A stretch of 64,000 bases of DNA from Paenibacillus auburnensis. Its GTDB lineage: Bacteria > Bacillota > Bacilli > Paenibacillales > Paenibacillaceae. The notes below the pieces were generated by a model that was not told where the DNA came from, did no database searches, and was given only the letters and a program-made list of their open reading frames with translations. The translations under genes were made by a program, and so were the position numbers. The stretch lies in NCBI RefSeq assembly GCF_927798115.1, contig NZ_CAKMMG010000003.1, forward strand, positions 186,001-250,000, written 5' to 3'. Positions 56,867 through 64,000 of the stretch are shown here, piece after piece. Position 1 is the first letter of the stretch. Every line of letters starts with the position of its first letter.

Positions 56867-57295
56867 ATGAAAACATACTCAATAACTGAAGTGGCAGAAT
56901 ACTTTAACATGACACCACATACCCTGCGTTACTATGACAAGGAAGGTCTTATGCCTTCAATAGAGAGGAGTTCCGGGGGAAAACGCGTTTTCAAAGAATC
57001 GGATATAGAAGCTTTAAAAGTAATTGAATGCCTGAAGTCATCCGGAATGCCGATTAAGGAAATTAAACATTTTATTGAGTGGTGCTCTGAAGGCGATTCC
57101 ACCCTGCAGCAAAGATATGACATGTTCCTGGAGCGGAAAGCTTCCGTAGAAGCACAGATGGAAGAATTAAAAAGAACGATGGAAGTCATAGAATATAAAT
57201 GTTTGTACTACCAGACTGCCTTGGATAGCGGTACGGAAGCTGTTCATAAAAATACTAAAATAAAAATTCATCCCCTCACTAATTTGTATAAATGA
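56867..57295 (+). CDS. adhR: MerR-family aldehyde-responsive regulator AdhR
   Basis: A 142-residue MerR regulator: winged helix at residues 1-70 (YSITEVAEYFNMTPHTLRYYDKEGL split; SSGGKRVFKESDIEAL) and a dimerisation coiled coil (about 75-120). Cys44-type and later Cys residues (IECLKSSG, EWCSEG, YKCLYY) are present; B. subtilis AdhR senses aldehydes through a conserved Cys, here probably the one in IECLKSSG. ATG 56867 follows GGAGA by eight bases; the longer frame to 56804 runs through the operator. Divergent from adhA, which it should activate. Confidence 0.88.
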   Translation: MKTYSITEVAEYFNMTPHTLRYYDKEGLMPSIERSSGGKRVFKESDIEALKVIECLKSSGMPIKEIKHFIEWCSEGDSTLQQRYDMFLERKASVEAQMEELKRTMEVIEYKCLYYQTALDSGTEAVHKNTKIKIHPLTNLYK

Positions 57296-57312
57296 TACAT
57301 CTTCAGTTCAAT

Positions 57313-57357
57313 AAAAAAGTCATCCTGCTAAATCATGTTCAGCAGATGACTTTTTTA
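57313..57357. terminator. terminator after adhR
   Basis: AAAAAAGTCATC with GCT pairs with AGC and GATGACTTTTTT around an 11-base loop; usable in both directions. Confidence 0.85.
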
Positions 57358-57478
57358 TCGAGCGTGTATACTCTTCCCCGCCGGTAACGAGTCCGAAACG
57401 CCCGCCCACGGCTTCTTTCTCACTCTCGTCCAAAATGTCGAGGATACGAGTATTGGTGATTACTTCTTTGAATTTCTC
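57320..57478 (-). pseudogene. unrecognised coding-like remnant
   Basis: A 52-codon minus-strand frame (EKFKEVITNTRILDILDE, then SEKEAVGGRFGLVTGGEE) looks like genuine protein sequence, with balanced composition and no start codon or ribosome site. It overlaps the last bases of the response-regulator gene and the adhR terminator. It may be the C-terminal end of a gene lost by deletion. I cannot name the family. Confidence 0.3.
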
Positions 57479-59073
57479 TTATATTCCTGAATGGAGACCC
57501 CCGTCACCTTCTTAAAGCGATGGCTGAAATAATAGGGATCCTTGATACCAACCTTATCCGCAATCTGATATGCTTTCCATTCGGTTTCATTCATTAACTT
57601 TACAGCCTCGTCAATTCGAAGCTTTAATAAATAATCTGTGAAGCTCTGACCTATTTCTTGTTTGAATATCCGGCTTAAGTAACTGGAGTTAAGATGAAAT
57701 CTTTGAGATACAAATCCCAAAGTGAGTTCCGGGTTGCAGAAATCCTCCATTAGGTAAGTAAGGACTTCATCAATAATACTTCCTTTTTTTTGGGTTCTTT
57801 TGCCATGAATATATACTGAAATTTCCTCAGCTAATTTGGATAGCAGAACACTTAGTTCGCTAAATGTTTTACATTCAAATATACGATTAAACTGGCCGGT
57901 AATGGGTGCACCGCCAAGCAGGTCAGGGCGAATCTTGGTAATTCCTAACTCTGACATGGCGAATGTAAGCAGAGAAATGAAATGTACTCCTAGAGAATAG
58001 GCTTGTTCGATTGTCGCACCACGAGTCGAAGCTAACGATAAAAACAGGTTATCAATGGATCGCTTGGCTTCATCCTTCAGTCCTGTTCTAATATAGAAAA
58101 TGACCTCTTCCATCTCGGTTAATTTCAAATCCTTGGGATCATCGACGAGCCGGATGTCCTCACCAAAGGAAATAACCTGGCCCCCACCGTATAAATTCCC
58201 ATAACGCAGTGCTTCTAAAGCTTCTTTGTAACTCTCTCTTAACCGGTTAAGTTCATAGTAAGAATTTCCAACGCCTACAGTAGTCTGATATCCCATTTTA
58301 TCTTTAATCACACGAATTGCCTGTTCACCGATCATCCCTAATTCGATCTCATTATTCCAGCCAATGATAACCACACGGCCGCCGTAATCATGAAACAAAC
58401 TTACTCCTTCACGCTCTTGGACGATAATTTCCACAATTTTTTTGCAGCCCATACTGAGAATCAGTTTCTGTTCTTCGTCCACCTCCCCATCCGGGAAGAC
58501 ATCCAGAACAGCTACGGAACAACTTGCGGCAAATGATTCTCCGAAAAAGTATTCATATCTTTTATTTAATTGAGCAAGGTTAGAAGTACCAACTAGTAAG
58601 TCTAATAAAAATTTCCCCTTCATTTCAAACGTGTTTTCTAACAGTTCTGTCTTCATTTTGCGATATTCGTTCCAATGCGAGGTTTCCTTCTCGATCACAT
58701 CTTTTAAATCCAATGCCAATTTTCGCAGTACATCCGGTTGAATAGGCTTCAATAAAAAGTCATGAACTTTGAATTTCACCCCCTGCTTGGCATACTCAAA
58801 TTCCGGATAGGCTGTTAAAATCACTATTTTAATGAACGGGTCTTTTTCCTTCGCAAGTCTGGCAAGCTCCAAACCATCCATGTATGGCATATTAATATCT
58901 GTAAATACAATATTTGGTTTTAATACTTCAATCAAATCTAAGGCTTCGTTCCCGTTACTAGCCTCACCAATAAATTCAATACCCAAGGCACTCCAGTCCA
59001 GCAGAACCTGAAGAAGCTTTCTTGTATTTATCTCATCATCGACGGCAATCGCGGTTATCCTTCCTTTTTCCAC
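57460..59073 (-). CDS. AraC-type response regulator of the right-edge importer
   Basis: A 537-residue YesN-type regulator: receiver with AVDDE, phosphoacceptor Asp59 (IVFTDINMP) and LLKP; a middle domain of about 280 residues; and a C-terminal AraC domain (LTLGFVSQRFHLNSSYLSRIF and GIKDPYYFSHRFKK, then GVSIQEYKR). Its start overlaps the kinase gene by 19 bases. It should activate the importer operon at 60954-64000 when the kinase is triggered. Compared with the other three regulators here, the receiver starts four residues later. Confidence 0.94.
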   Translation of the reverse strand: MEKGRITAIAVDDEINTRKLLQVLLDWSALGIEFIGEASNGNEALDLIEVLKPNIVFTDINMPYMDGLELARLAKEKDPFIKIVILTAYPEFEYAKQGVKFKVHDFLLKPIQPDVLRKLALDLKDVIEKETSHWNEYRKMKTELLENTFEMKGKFLLDLLVGTSNLAQLNKRYEYFFGESFAASCSVAVLDVFPDGEVDEEQKLILSMGCKKIVEIIVQEREGVSLFHDYGGRVVIIGWNNEIELGMIGEQAIRVIKDKMGYQTTVGVGNSYYELNRLRESYKEALEALRYGNLYGGGQVISFGEDIRLVDDPKDLKLTEMEEVIFYIRTGLKDEAKRSIDNLFLSLASTRGATIEQAYSLGVHFISLLTFAMSELGITKIRPDLLGGAPITGQFNRIFECKTFSELSVLLSKLAEEISVYIHGKRTQKKGSIIDEVLTYLMEDFCNPELTLGFVSQRFHLNSSYLSRIFKQEIGQSFTDYLLKLRIDEAVKLMNETEWKAYQIADKVGIKDPYYFSHRFKKVTGVSIQEYKRNSKK

Positions 59074-60818
59074 TCTGAATCCTCCATATAAGGTATTTCA
59101 ATCCTGATATTCATCCCGTTACCGGGTGAGCTGCTAACCGAATAAGATAGGCTATCCCCATAAAATAAGCGAAGCCGCGTAATCGTTCCACGTAAACCAA
59201 AGCTTGCGGCGTTGTGATCGAGTTCTTCCTCTTTAATAGAACTGAGCTTGTCTTCCGGAATTCCTATTCCATCATCCTCAATAGTCAAAACCACGTAACG
59301 ACCTGCAAGTGTGGCTGAGATTATAATATTCCCGGTTTGTCCCATAGGACGAATCCCATGATATATGGAATTCTCAACTAGGGGCTGGAGAGTTAGCTTG
59401 GGAATCGGAAAGTTATATAGGTCGGCACTTATATCGTATACTACTGTAAATAATTCAGGATATCTCATGGATTGGATCGTCAAGTAGTTCTCGGCTATAT
59501 CGAATTCTGCTTTCAAAGTGATGATCTCATTCCCTTTGCTTAAACTCAGGCGGTAATATTGAGCTAATGCAGAGATGAGCTGGTACGTTTGCTCCCTTTC
59601 CCCTGCTAAGGCCAAATACCCTGCTGACTCAAGGGCATTGTATAGAAAATGAGGTTTTATTTGTTGGTGCAGAATATGAAGTTCCAATTTCCTTCGCAGT
59701 CTTTGGGCCTCTTTTACGTTATCTATCGACTCTTGAACCGTAACAATCATACGATTATACCGATCTTGCAGCTGACGGATTTCGTTCGATTTCGGATTGA
59801 GTAAGACCTGCTGATAATCACCGGTCTCAGCTTTTCTCATCGATTTTAATAAGCTTAATATTGGATGAATAATGGACCTTGTAATCCAGATAAATCCGAT
59901 AAATATAAAAATGAAGTTAAAGGCAACTATAGGGAAGAGAACACGGTTTACAGCATTATAAGGATTAGGCCACTCGCTCATGGAGAAAGCGGTTGCATAA
60001 CGCCATCCGCCAACCTCAATCTTTTCAAAAATGTACCGTTTGCCGGCTATGGACTTAATAAAGGAACCTTGGGCATGGGATAGGAATTCATCCGTTTGTG
60101 CGAACCGGTTAAGTTGAGGGTTCTCAAATTGGATCAGGGGTGTATCCTCACGGTCCACCATAACATCATATTTCTTTCCCTCAATAGGGTGTTCATATAG
60201 CTTTTTGATTTGGACAACCGGAACATTAATCATGACAATACCAATATGTTCAGCCGTGTTTAGATCATTTACCAATCGGATAAATGAAAGATATTGCTCC
60301 CCTTCGGCCGACGGCTTTAATATTCCCCCTGCATTGATGTTCCAGATCAGACCGCCATTTTTTCGTACAACATCTGGATACCATGGTGCTGTCTTTATAC
60401 TCGTCGCATTCAATTTGGACTCCTGTAATTCAAGGGAATAATATAAGTCGTCGTTGCGGAATAAATAGACAGAAGCCACATTGGATTCAGCCAGAAAAAT
60501 CTCATTCAATACTTTGCGAATCATTGAGTTTGAGGATACGAACCCGTCATACGTAAATTCTGTCTTTAAAGTATCCTGAATAGTACTGCTGGCAATAACC
60601 CTTTGAGAATATTTCGAGGTGCTCTCGAACAGAGAGTTCATGCTGGATTGAATGGCATAGATACTTTGTTCGGAAACCTCCGCGATCTTTTCATCCACCA
60701 GCCCACGGTTAAACCTCTGGTATAAGACACTGCTAATCAGCAGAGAAATCAATAGCAGAAGTATATAATAGGTTATCATTTGCGTCCTTATCTTCGAAAA
60801 CTTCACCAACGAAATCAC
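59055..60818 (-). CDS. YesM-type sensor histidine kinase
   Basis: A 587-residue membrane kinase with helices at about residues 14-34 and 283-305 flanking an extracellular sensor. A HAMP segment (SLLKSMRKAETGDYQQVLL) leads to the phosphoacceptor His in QIKPHFLYNALES, the N-box LQPLVENSIYHGI and the G1 box EDDGIGI; the ending SFGLRGTITRLRLFYG is family-typical. It is separated from the upstream permease gene by 135 bases with a hairpin, so it may have its own promoter. Partner of the regulator encoded at 57460. Confidence 0.94.
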   Translation of the reverse strand: MISLVKFSKIRTQMITYYILLLLISLLISSVLYQRFNRGLVDEKIAEVSEQSIYAIQSSMNSLFESTSKYSQRVIASSTIQDTLKTEFTYDGFVSSNSMIRKVLNEIFLAESNVASVYLFRNDDLYYSLELQESKLNATSIKTAPWYPDVVRKNGGLIWNINAGGILKPSAEGEQYLSFIRLVNDLNTAEHIGIVMINVPVVQIKKLYEHPIEGKKYDVMVDREDTPLIQFENPQLNRFAQTDEFLSHAQGSFIKSIAGKRYIFEKIEVGGWRYATAFSMSEWPNPYNAVNRVLFPIVAFNFIFIFIGFIWITRSIIHPILSLLKSMRKAETGDYQQVLLNPKSNEIRQLQDRYNRMIVTVQESIDNVKEAQRLRRKLELHILHQQIKPHFLYNALESAGYLALAGEREQTYQLISALAQYYRLSLSKGNEIITLKAEFDIAENYLTIQSMRYPELFTVVYDISADLYNFPIPKLTLQPLVENSIYHGIRPMGQTGNIIISATLAGRYVVLTIEDDGIGIPEDKLSSIKEEELDHNAASFGLRGTITRLRLFYGDSLSYSVSSSPGNGMNIRIEIPYMEDSEWKKEG

Positions 60819-60908
60819 CTTCTCCGGGGTATTCCTAGTAATCTTTCGTTTCCAGGCTTCATCTCGAGTATAGCATAGACAAGATTCTTCAAATGATTGA
60901 ATCTAACC

Positions 60909-60936
60909 AAGCGAGCCCTCTGAAGAAGGCTCGCTT
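60909..60936 (-). terminator. hairpin between permease and kinase genes
   Basis: AAGCGAGCC (60909-60917) pairs perfectly with GGCTCGCTT (60928-60936) around a 10-base loop. The T-run on the minus strand is poor (TTGGTTAGATTC), so termination may be partial. Confidence 0.55.
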
Positions 60937-60953
60937 AAATTTTCTGACTATTA

Positions 60954-61790
60954 TTAGCCCTTTACCGCCCCGGCAACGATACTCTTTTGTACTTTATCAC
61001 TTAATAAAATATAGATGAGAATAGTAGGTATCGTTGCGATTACCATGCCTGCAGCAATCGGGCCGTACTCTGTGGTATGAAGCCCTCGAAGCGAGTTAAT
61101 GGCAACCGTAATGGTCATCAGTTTGGTATTGCTGATAAAGGTGGTGGCGAACATCAACTCGTTCCATGCGGCCAGAAAAGTGAATATCGATACGGACACG
61201 ATCGCCGGCTTAATTAAGGGCAGCATGATTTTAAAGAAGACTTGATAGATATTGCAACCGTCCACTACGCTGGCTTCCTCCAATTCACGGGGGAGACTGG
61301 AGAAGAACCCGACCATAATGAACATAGCCGCAGGAATAGCGTTTACCGTATATGGAATGATCAATGCCCAGGGGGTATTTAGCAAATGAGTTTGTTTTAG
61401 AATTTGAAAGATGGGCAGCAGCGTTGCATGAACCGGAATCATCAGACCGGACATAAAGACAGCAAGTACGACTTTACTAAGCTTCCATTGCATCCGGGTG
61501 ATAGCAAAAGACACCATCGCCGACAGTAATCCCGAAGCAAGCACCGTTGCCCCGGTATAGAGCAAGCTGTTCAGGAAGTTTAATCCTAAATTAGAGCCTA
61601 CGAATACATTTCTATAATTGGATAACAACCATTTCTCAGGGAATCCTATTACATTGCTTCCGGTTATTTCAATATTGGATTTGAACGATGTTAAAACCAA
61701 CCAGACTAGAGGAGCGAACTGAATGATTGCAAACATGACAAGAAAAAGCTGAAGCCATGCAGTTTTGGAGTTCCATTTGAGTTTGACCAT
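60954..61790 (-). CDS. sugar ABC importer permease, MalG/UgpE type
   Basis: A 278-residue CUT1 permease with six helices (first at about residues 12-33) and EAA loop RELEEASVVDGCNIYQVFFKI, then MLPLIKPAIVSVSIF; the C-terminus is KVQKSIVAGAVKG. It begins one base after the stop of the partner permease. Its neighbours (binding protein upstream, two-component pair downstream) make one sugar-sensing and import unit; no ATPase gene is included. Confidence 0.93.
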   Translation of the reverse strand: MVKLKWNSKTAWLQLFLVMFAIIQFAPLVWLVLTSFKSNIEITGSNVIGFPEKWLLSNYRNVFVGSNLGLNFLNSLLYTGATVLASGLLSAMVSFAITRMQWKLSKVVLAVFMSGLMIPVHATLLPIFQILKQTHLLNTPWALIIPYTVNAIPAAMFIMVGFFSSLPRELEEASVVDGCNIYQVFFKIMLPLIKPAIVSVSIFTFLAAWNELMFATTFISNTKLMTITVAINSLRGLHTTEYGPIAAGMVIATIPTILIYILLSDKVQKSIVAGAVKG

Positions 61791-61791
61791 G

Positions 61792-62688
61792 CTAGCTGTC
61801 TCCTTCTTCGTAAGACTTGAAACCCCGCTGAAGTATATAATAAAAGACGAGACATTCCACTACCATAAAGACCGCCATTGCACTACCGTACCCGTACATA
61901 TTTCTTTTGAAAATTGTGGCGTACATAAGGGTGCTTGGCACATCCGTCGCCGGTGCGGGATTACCATTCGTCATAATAAATGTCAGATCAAAAAATTTCA
62001 GAGAACCGATTACAGCAAATACGATACAGATTTTAATAATAGGACTGATTAAAGGGATTACGATGGAAAACATACTGCGTAGAGCGGACGCGCCATCAAT
62101 TTTTACAGCATCAAATATCTCTTCGGAGATCCCTTTAATTGCTGCATATAACAAAAGCATATAATAGCCAATCCATTGCCAAACCGCCGGCAACATAATG
62201 CCTGATAATGCCGTTTTTTCTTCCGTTAGCCAATCATGCTGCCAGGAACCTAGTCCAACCTTATCCAAGAAAACATTTAGAACACCGTAATTGGGGTTAA
62301 GAACGGATAAGAACAAAAGTCCAATCACCGCTGATGAAATGGTTACCGGGATGAAGAATAAGGTGCGGTAGAATTTCTCTCCTCTTACCCCTCTTCCAAG
62401 AATGTATGCCAGGATGAAAGCGAAAGGAATCTGCAAACAAACTGATAAAAGAGCCAAGTAGAATGTATTCCATATCGAGTGAACAAACTGCATATCATAG
62501 CTGTCATCTACAAACAGATCTTTATACCACTTCAGCCCAACGAATTTGGCTTCTCCGATACCGTTCCAATCCAGCATACTGTAATAAAAGGATTGGACAA
62601 TCGGGATAAAACCTACAAGTATGAACAGTATTAAAGCGGGCAGCACAAACACTGCAATGGCTTTCTTATTGCCAAATACCGCATGCAT
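61792..62688 (-). CDS. sugar ABC importer permease, MalF/UgpA type
   Basis: A 298-residue CUT1 permease: six helices (first AIAVFVLPALILFILVGF at about 10-28), EAA loop EEIFDAVKIDGASALRSMFS and VIPLISPIIKICIVF. RBS GGGGGAGAG lies just upstream of ATG 62688. Between it and the binding-protein gene is a perfect 16-bp hairpin, suggesting stepped-down expression of the permeases. Confidence 0.93.
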   Translation of the reverse strand: MHAVFGNKKAIAVFVLPALILFILVGFIPIVQSFYYSMLDWNGIGEAKFVGLKWYKDLFVDDSYDMQFVHSIWNTFYLALLSVCLQIPFAFILAYILGRGVRGEKFYRTLFFIPVTISSAVIGLLFLSVLNPNYGVLNVFLDKVGLGSWQHDWLTEEKTALSGIMLPAVWQWIGYYMLLLYAAIKGISEEIFDAVKIDGASALRSMFSIVIPLISPIIKICIVFAVIGSLKFFDLTFIMTNGNPAPATDVPSTLMYATIFKRNMYGYGSAMAVFMVVECLVFYYILQRGFKSYEEGDS

Positions 62689-62706
62689 AATTTTTCTCTC
62701 CCCCTT

Positions 62707-62740
62707 AGTGAACTGGTGAAGCTTGCTTCACCAGTTCACT
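62707..62740 (-). terminator. perfect 16-bp hairpin between binding protein and permease
   Basis: AGTGAACTGGTGAAGC pairs perfectly with GCTTCACCAGTTCACT around TT. It starts 17 bases after the binding-protein stop codon and has a short T stretch on the permease side. Likely a stability or attenuation element. Confidence 0.75.
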
Positions 62741-62757
62741 CTTTATGTGTATCTCTA

Positions 62758-64000
62758 CTATTGGCCAGGATTGATTTTACTCTGCAGTTCTTTATTGAAC
62801 TCTTCAGGAGAGCTTTTGCCAGCTGTAAATTTCATTAATGAACCGAACATAGACTCGGTCTCGTTACCGGACAACATCTGGTCCCACCAGTAGGAGAAAG
62901 CAGTTCCCGTAGAAGACAGTTCGCCAATCTTAACAGCAAGAGGATCTACCTTCGAGGTATCGCCCATCTCACCCTTCCAAGCAGAGGACCCGGAGCCAGC
63001 CAAATATACTTCTTTACCCATGGTCTCCATAAAGTACTTGTATACTTCCCACACCCGATCTTTATTTTCTACTTTGGCATTAATCATGAACGTTTCTCCG
63101 GATCCCCCGTGCCATTCATCAACGCTTCCTTTTCCTCCTGGGATCTCAGGGAATTTCACGACATCTATTTTACCCTTTACCTGGGAATCAGCTGCATCAA
63201 TTTGCCCGTTCACCCATGCTCCCATATACAACATGGCCGCTTTACCAGTCAGGAACATACCGATGGAATCATCATAAGACGTCCCTAATGGGTTGGCACC
63301 GAATGCTTTTGCATCCAGAAGTTCTTTATATTTACGGCTGGCTTCCACAAACTCCGGAGTATCAAAAGAACCCTTTTTGGTCAAGGCAGCATTAACAGCT
63401 TCCACCCCACCCATCCGAATATCCAGAATAGAGTTCCAGAACATAGCAGGCCATCTATCCTTGGCACCAAGTGCGATTGGGGTAATCTTCTTCGCATTCA
63501 AAGCTTTAATGGCACTCATAAGCTCGTCCCAAGTGGTTGGGATTTTCGCGCCAGCGGCTTGAAATAATTCTGTATTAACATACAGGTTGGCTGTTGCAAT
63601 ATTGGTCGGAAGCCCGTAAAGCTTATTATCATAGGTGAAGTTAGCCGTGGTTCCAGGTACCAGCTTATCTAAAGTTCCATCTGCAGCCAGGTCATCAAGC
63701 GGGAGAGCTCTGCCGCCTGCGATAAACGGTTGGGCGAAACCTCCACCCCAAGAAAAGAAAATGTCAGGCAATTCATCCGCAGCAGACGCTGTCTTAATTT
63801 TGGTCTTGTACGCCTCTCCGCCAAATCCCGAATGTTCAATTACTACATCTGGGAACTTCGCCTTTGTTGCCTCTAGAGCCTTATAAAAACCGATAAATCC
63901 TCCGTCCTTGGAATTTGGGTCGGAAAATTGTGACCACATGGTAATTTTGATTTTCTCATTCTTATCTTTGGCAGAATCCGTATTTGAACTGTCGCTGCTG
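62758..64000 (-). CDS. CUT1 sugar-binding lipoprotein, N-terminus beyond window
   Basis: At least 414 residues of a family-1 solute-binding protein; the signal peptide lies beyond the right edge. The frame is open through the end: SSDSSNTDSAKDKNEKIKIT is the linker and first strand before MWSQF, so the true start is to the right of 64000. Family features are ADELPDIFFSWGGGF, TTWDELMSAIKAL, GKAAMLYMGAWVNGQ and the C-terminal KSSPEEFNKELQSK. It is the first visible gene of the importer controlled by the kinase/regulator pair at 57460-60818. Confidence 0.92.
   Translation of the reverse strand, partial: SSDSSNTDSAKDKNEKIKITMWSQFSDPNSKDGGFIGFYKALEATKAKFPDVVIEHSGFGGEAYKTKIKTASAADELPDIFFSWGGGFAQPFIAGGRALPLDDLAADGTLDKLVPGTTANFTYDNKLYGLPTNIATANLYVNTELFQAAGAKIPTTWDELMSAIKALNAKKITPIALGAKDRWPAMFWNSILDIRMGGVEAVNAALTKKGSFDTPEFVEASRKYKELLDAKAFGANPLGTSYDDSIGMFLTGKAAMLYMGAWVNGQIDAADSQVKGKIDVVKFPEIPGGKGSVDEWHGGSGETFMINAKVENKDRVWEVYKYFMETMGKEVYLAGSGSSAWKGEMGDTSKVDPLAVKIGELSSTGTAFSYWWDQMLSGNETESMFGSLMKFTAGKSSPEEFNKELQSKINPGQ

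Overview
The window looks like a chromosomal segment of a Paenibacillus-type Firmicute. The reasons are moderate GC, AGGAGG-like ribosome binding sites, Asn/Ser/Gly-rich lipoprotein linkers, YesM/YesN-type kinase/regulator pairs, LplB/YtcP-type sugar permeases without their own ATPase, and an SLH-anchored giant exoenzyme. No rRNA, tRNA, CRISPR array or phage is visible. Almost everything serves uptake and breakdown of plant or algal polysaccharides.

Layout. 1-3.0 kb (+): end of a YesM-type sensor kinase, an AraC-type response regulator and a sugar-binding lipoprotein. 3.0-8.0 kb: a GH16-like protein, a GH43 beta-xylosidase/arabinosidase with divergent AraC regulator, and a GH27 alpha-galactosidase coupled to a tiny Cys-rich protein. 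8.3-12.3 kb (+): a CUT1 sugar importer (two permeases, binding protein) behind a promoter overlapped by a cre site. 12.3-15.7 kb: two esterases and a divergent AraC regulator. 15.8-27.8 kb (-): importer, then regulator-kinase-regulator, then two GH43 enzymes. 28-35.7 kb: GH95, an L-galactonate-5-dehydrogenase-like ADH, an L-galactose-dehydrogenase-like AKR and an amidohydrolase-type lactonase in one operon, with a divergent AraC regulator and another GH43. 35.9-38.4 kb (+): a small ORF and a DinG-family helicase. 38.7-52.2 kb (-): a LacI regulator, an 810-aa probable cytoplasmic glycosidase (DUF5695-like), a CUT1 importer and a 2115-aa SLH-anchored glycosidase. 52.3-53.0 kb: gene debris (IS3 transposase fragment, two truncated oxidoreductases). 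53-57.3 kb: SDR, quinone-oxidoreductase-like MDR and TetR; adhA and MerR-type adhR. 57.5-64 kb (-): a third kinase/regulator pair with a CUT1 importer whose binding protein runs off the right edge.

How it works together. Secreted or surface enzymes and esterases trim polysaccharides, four different binding-protein/permease sets import the oligosaccharides (presumably energised by a shared MsmX-type ATPase encoded elsewhere), cytoplasmic GH43/GH27/GH95 enzymes finish the job, and AraC, LacI and two-component regulators switch each module on. The two most interesting modules are (i) the GH95/AKR/lactonase/ADH operon, which reads as a complete route from alpha-L-galactosides to D-tagaturonate, and (ii) the LacI-controlled locus with an uncharacterised cytoplasmic glycosidase and a giant cell-surface enzyme, with a common TAAACGTTTA operator in front of three of its genes. 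All family assignments rest on reading motifs and on memory of family sequences; no database search was run.
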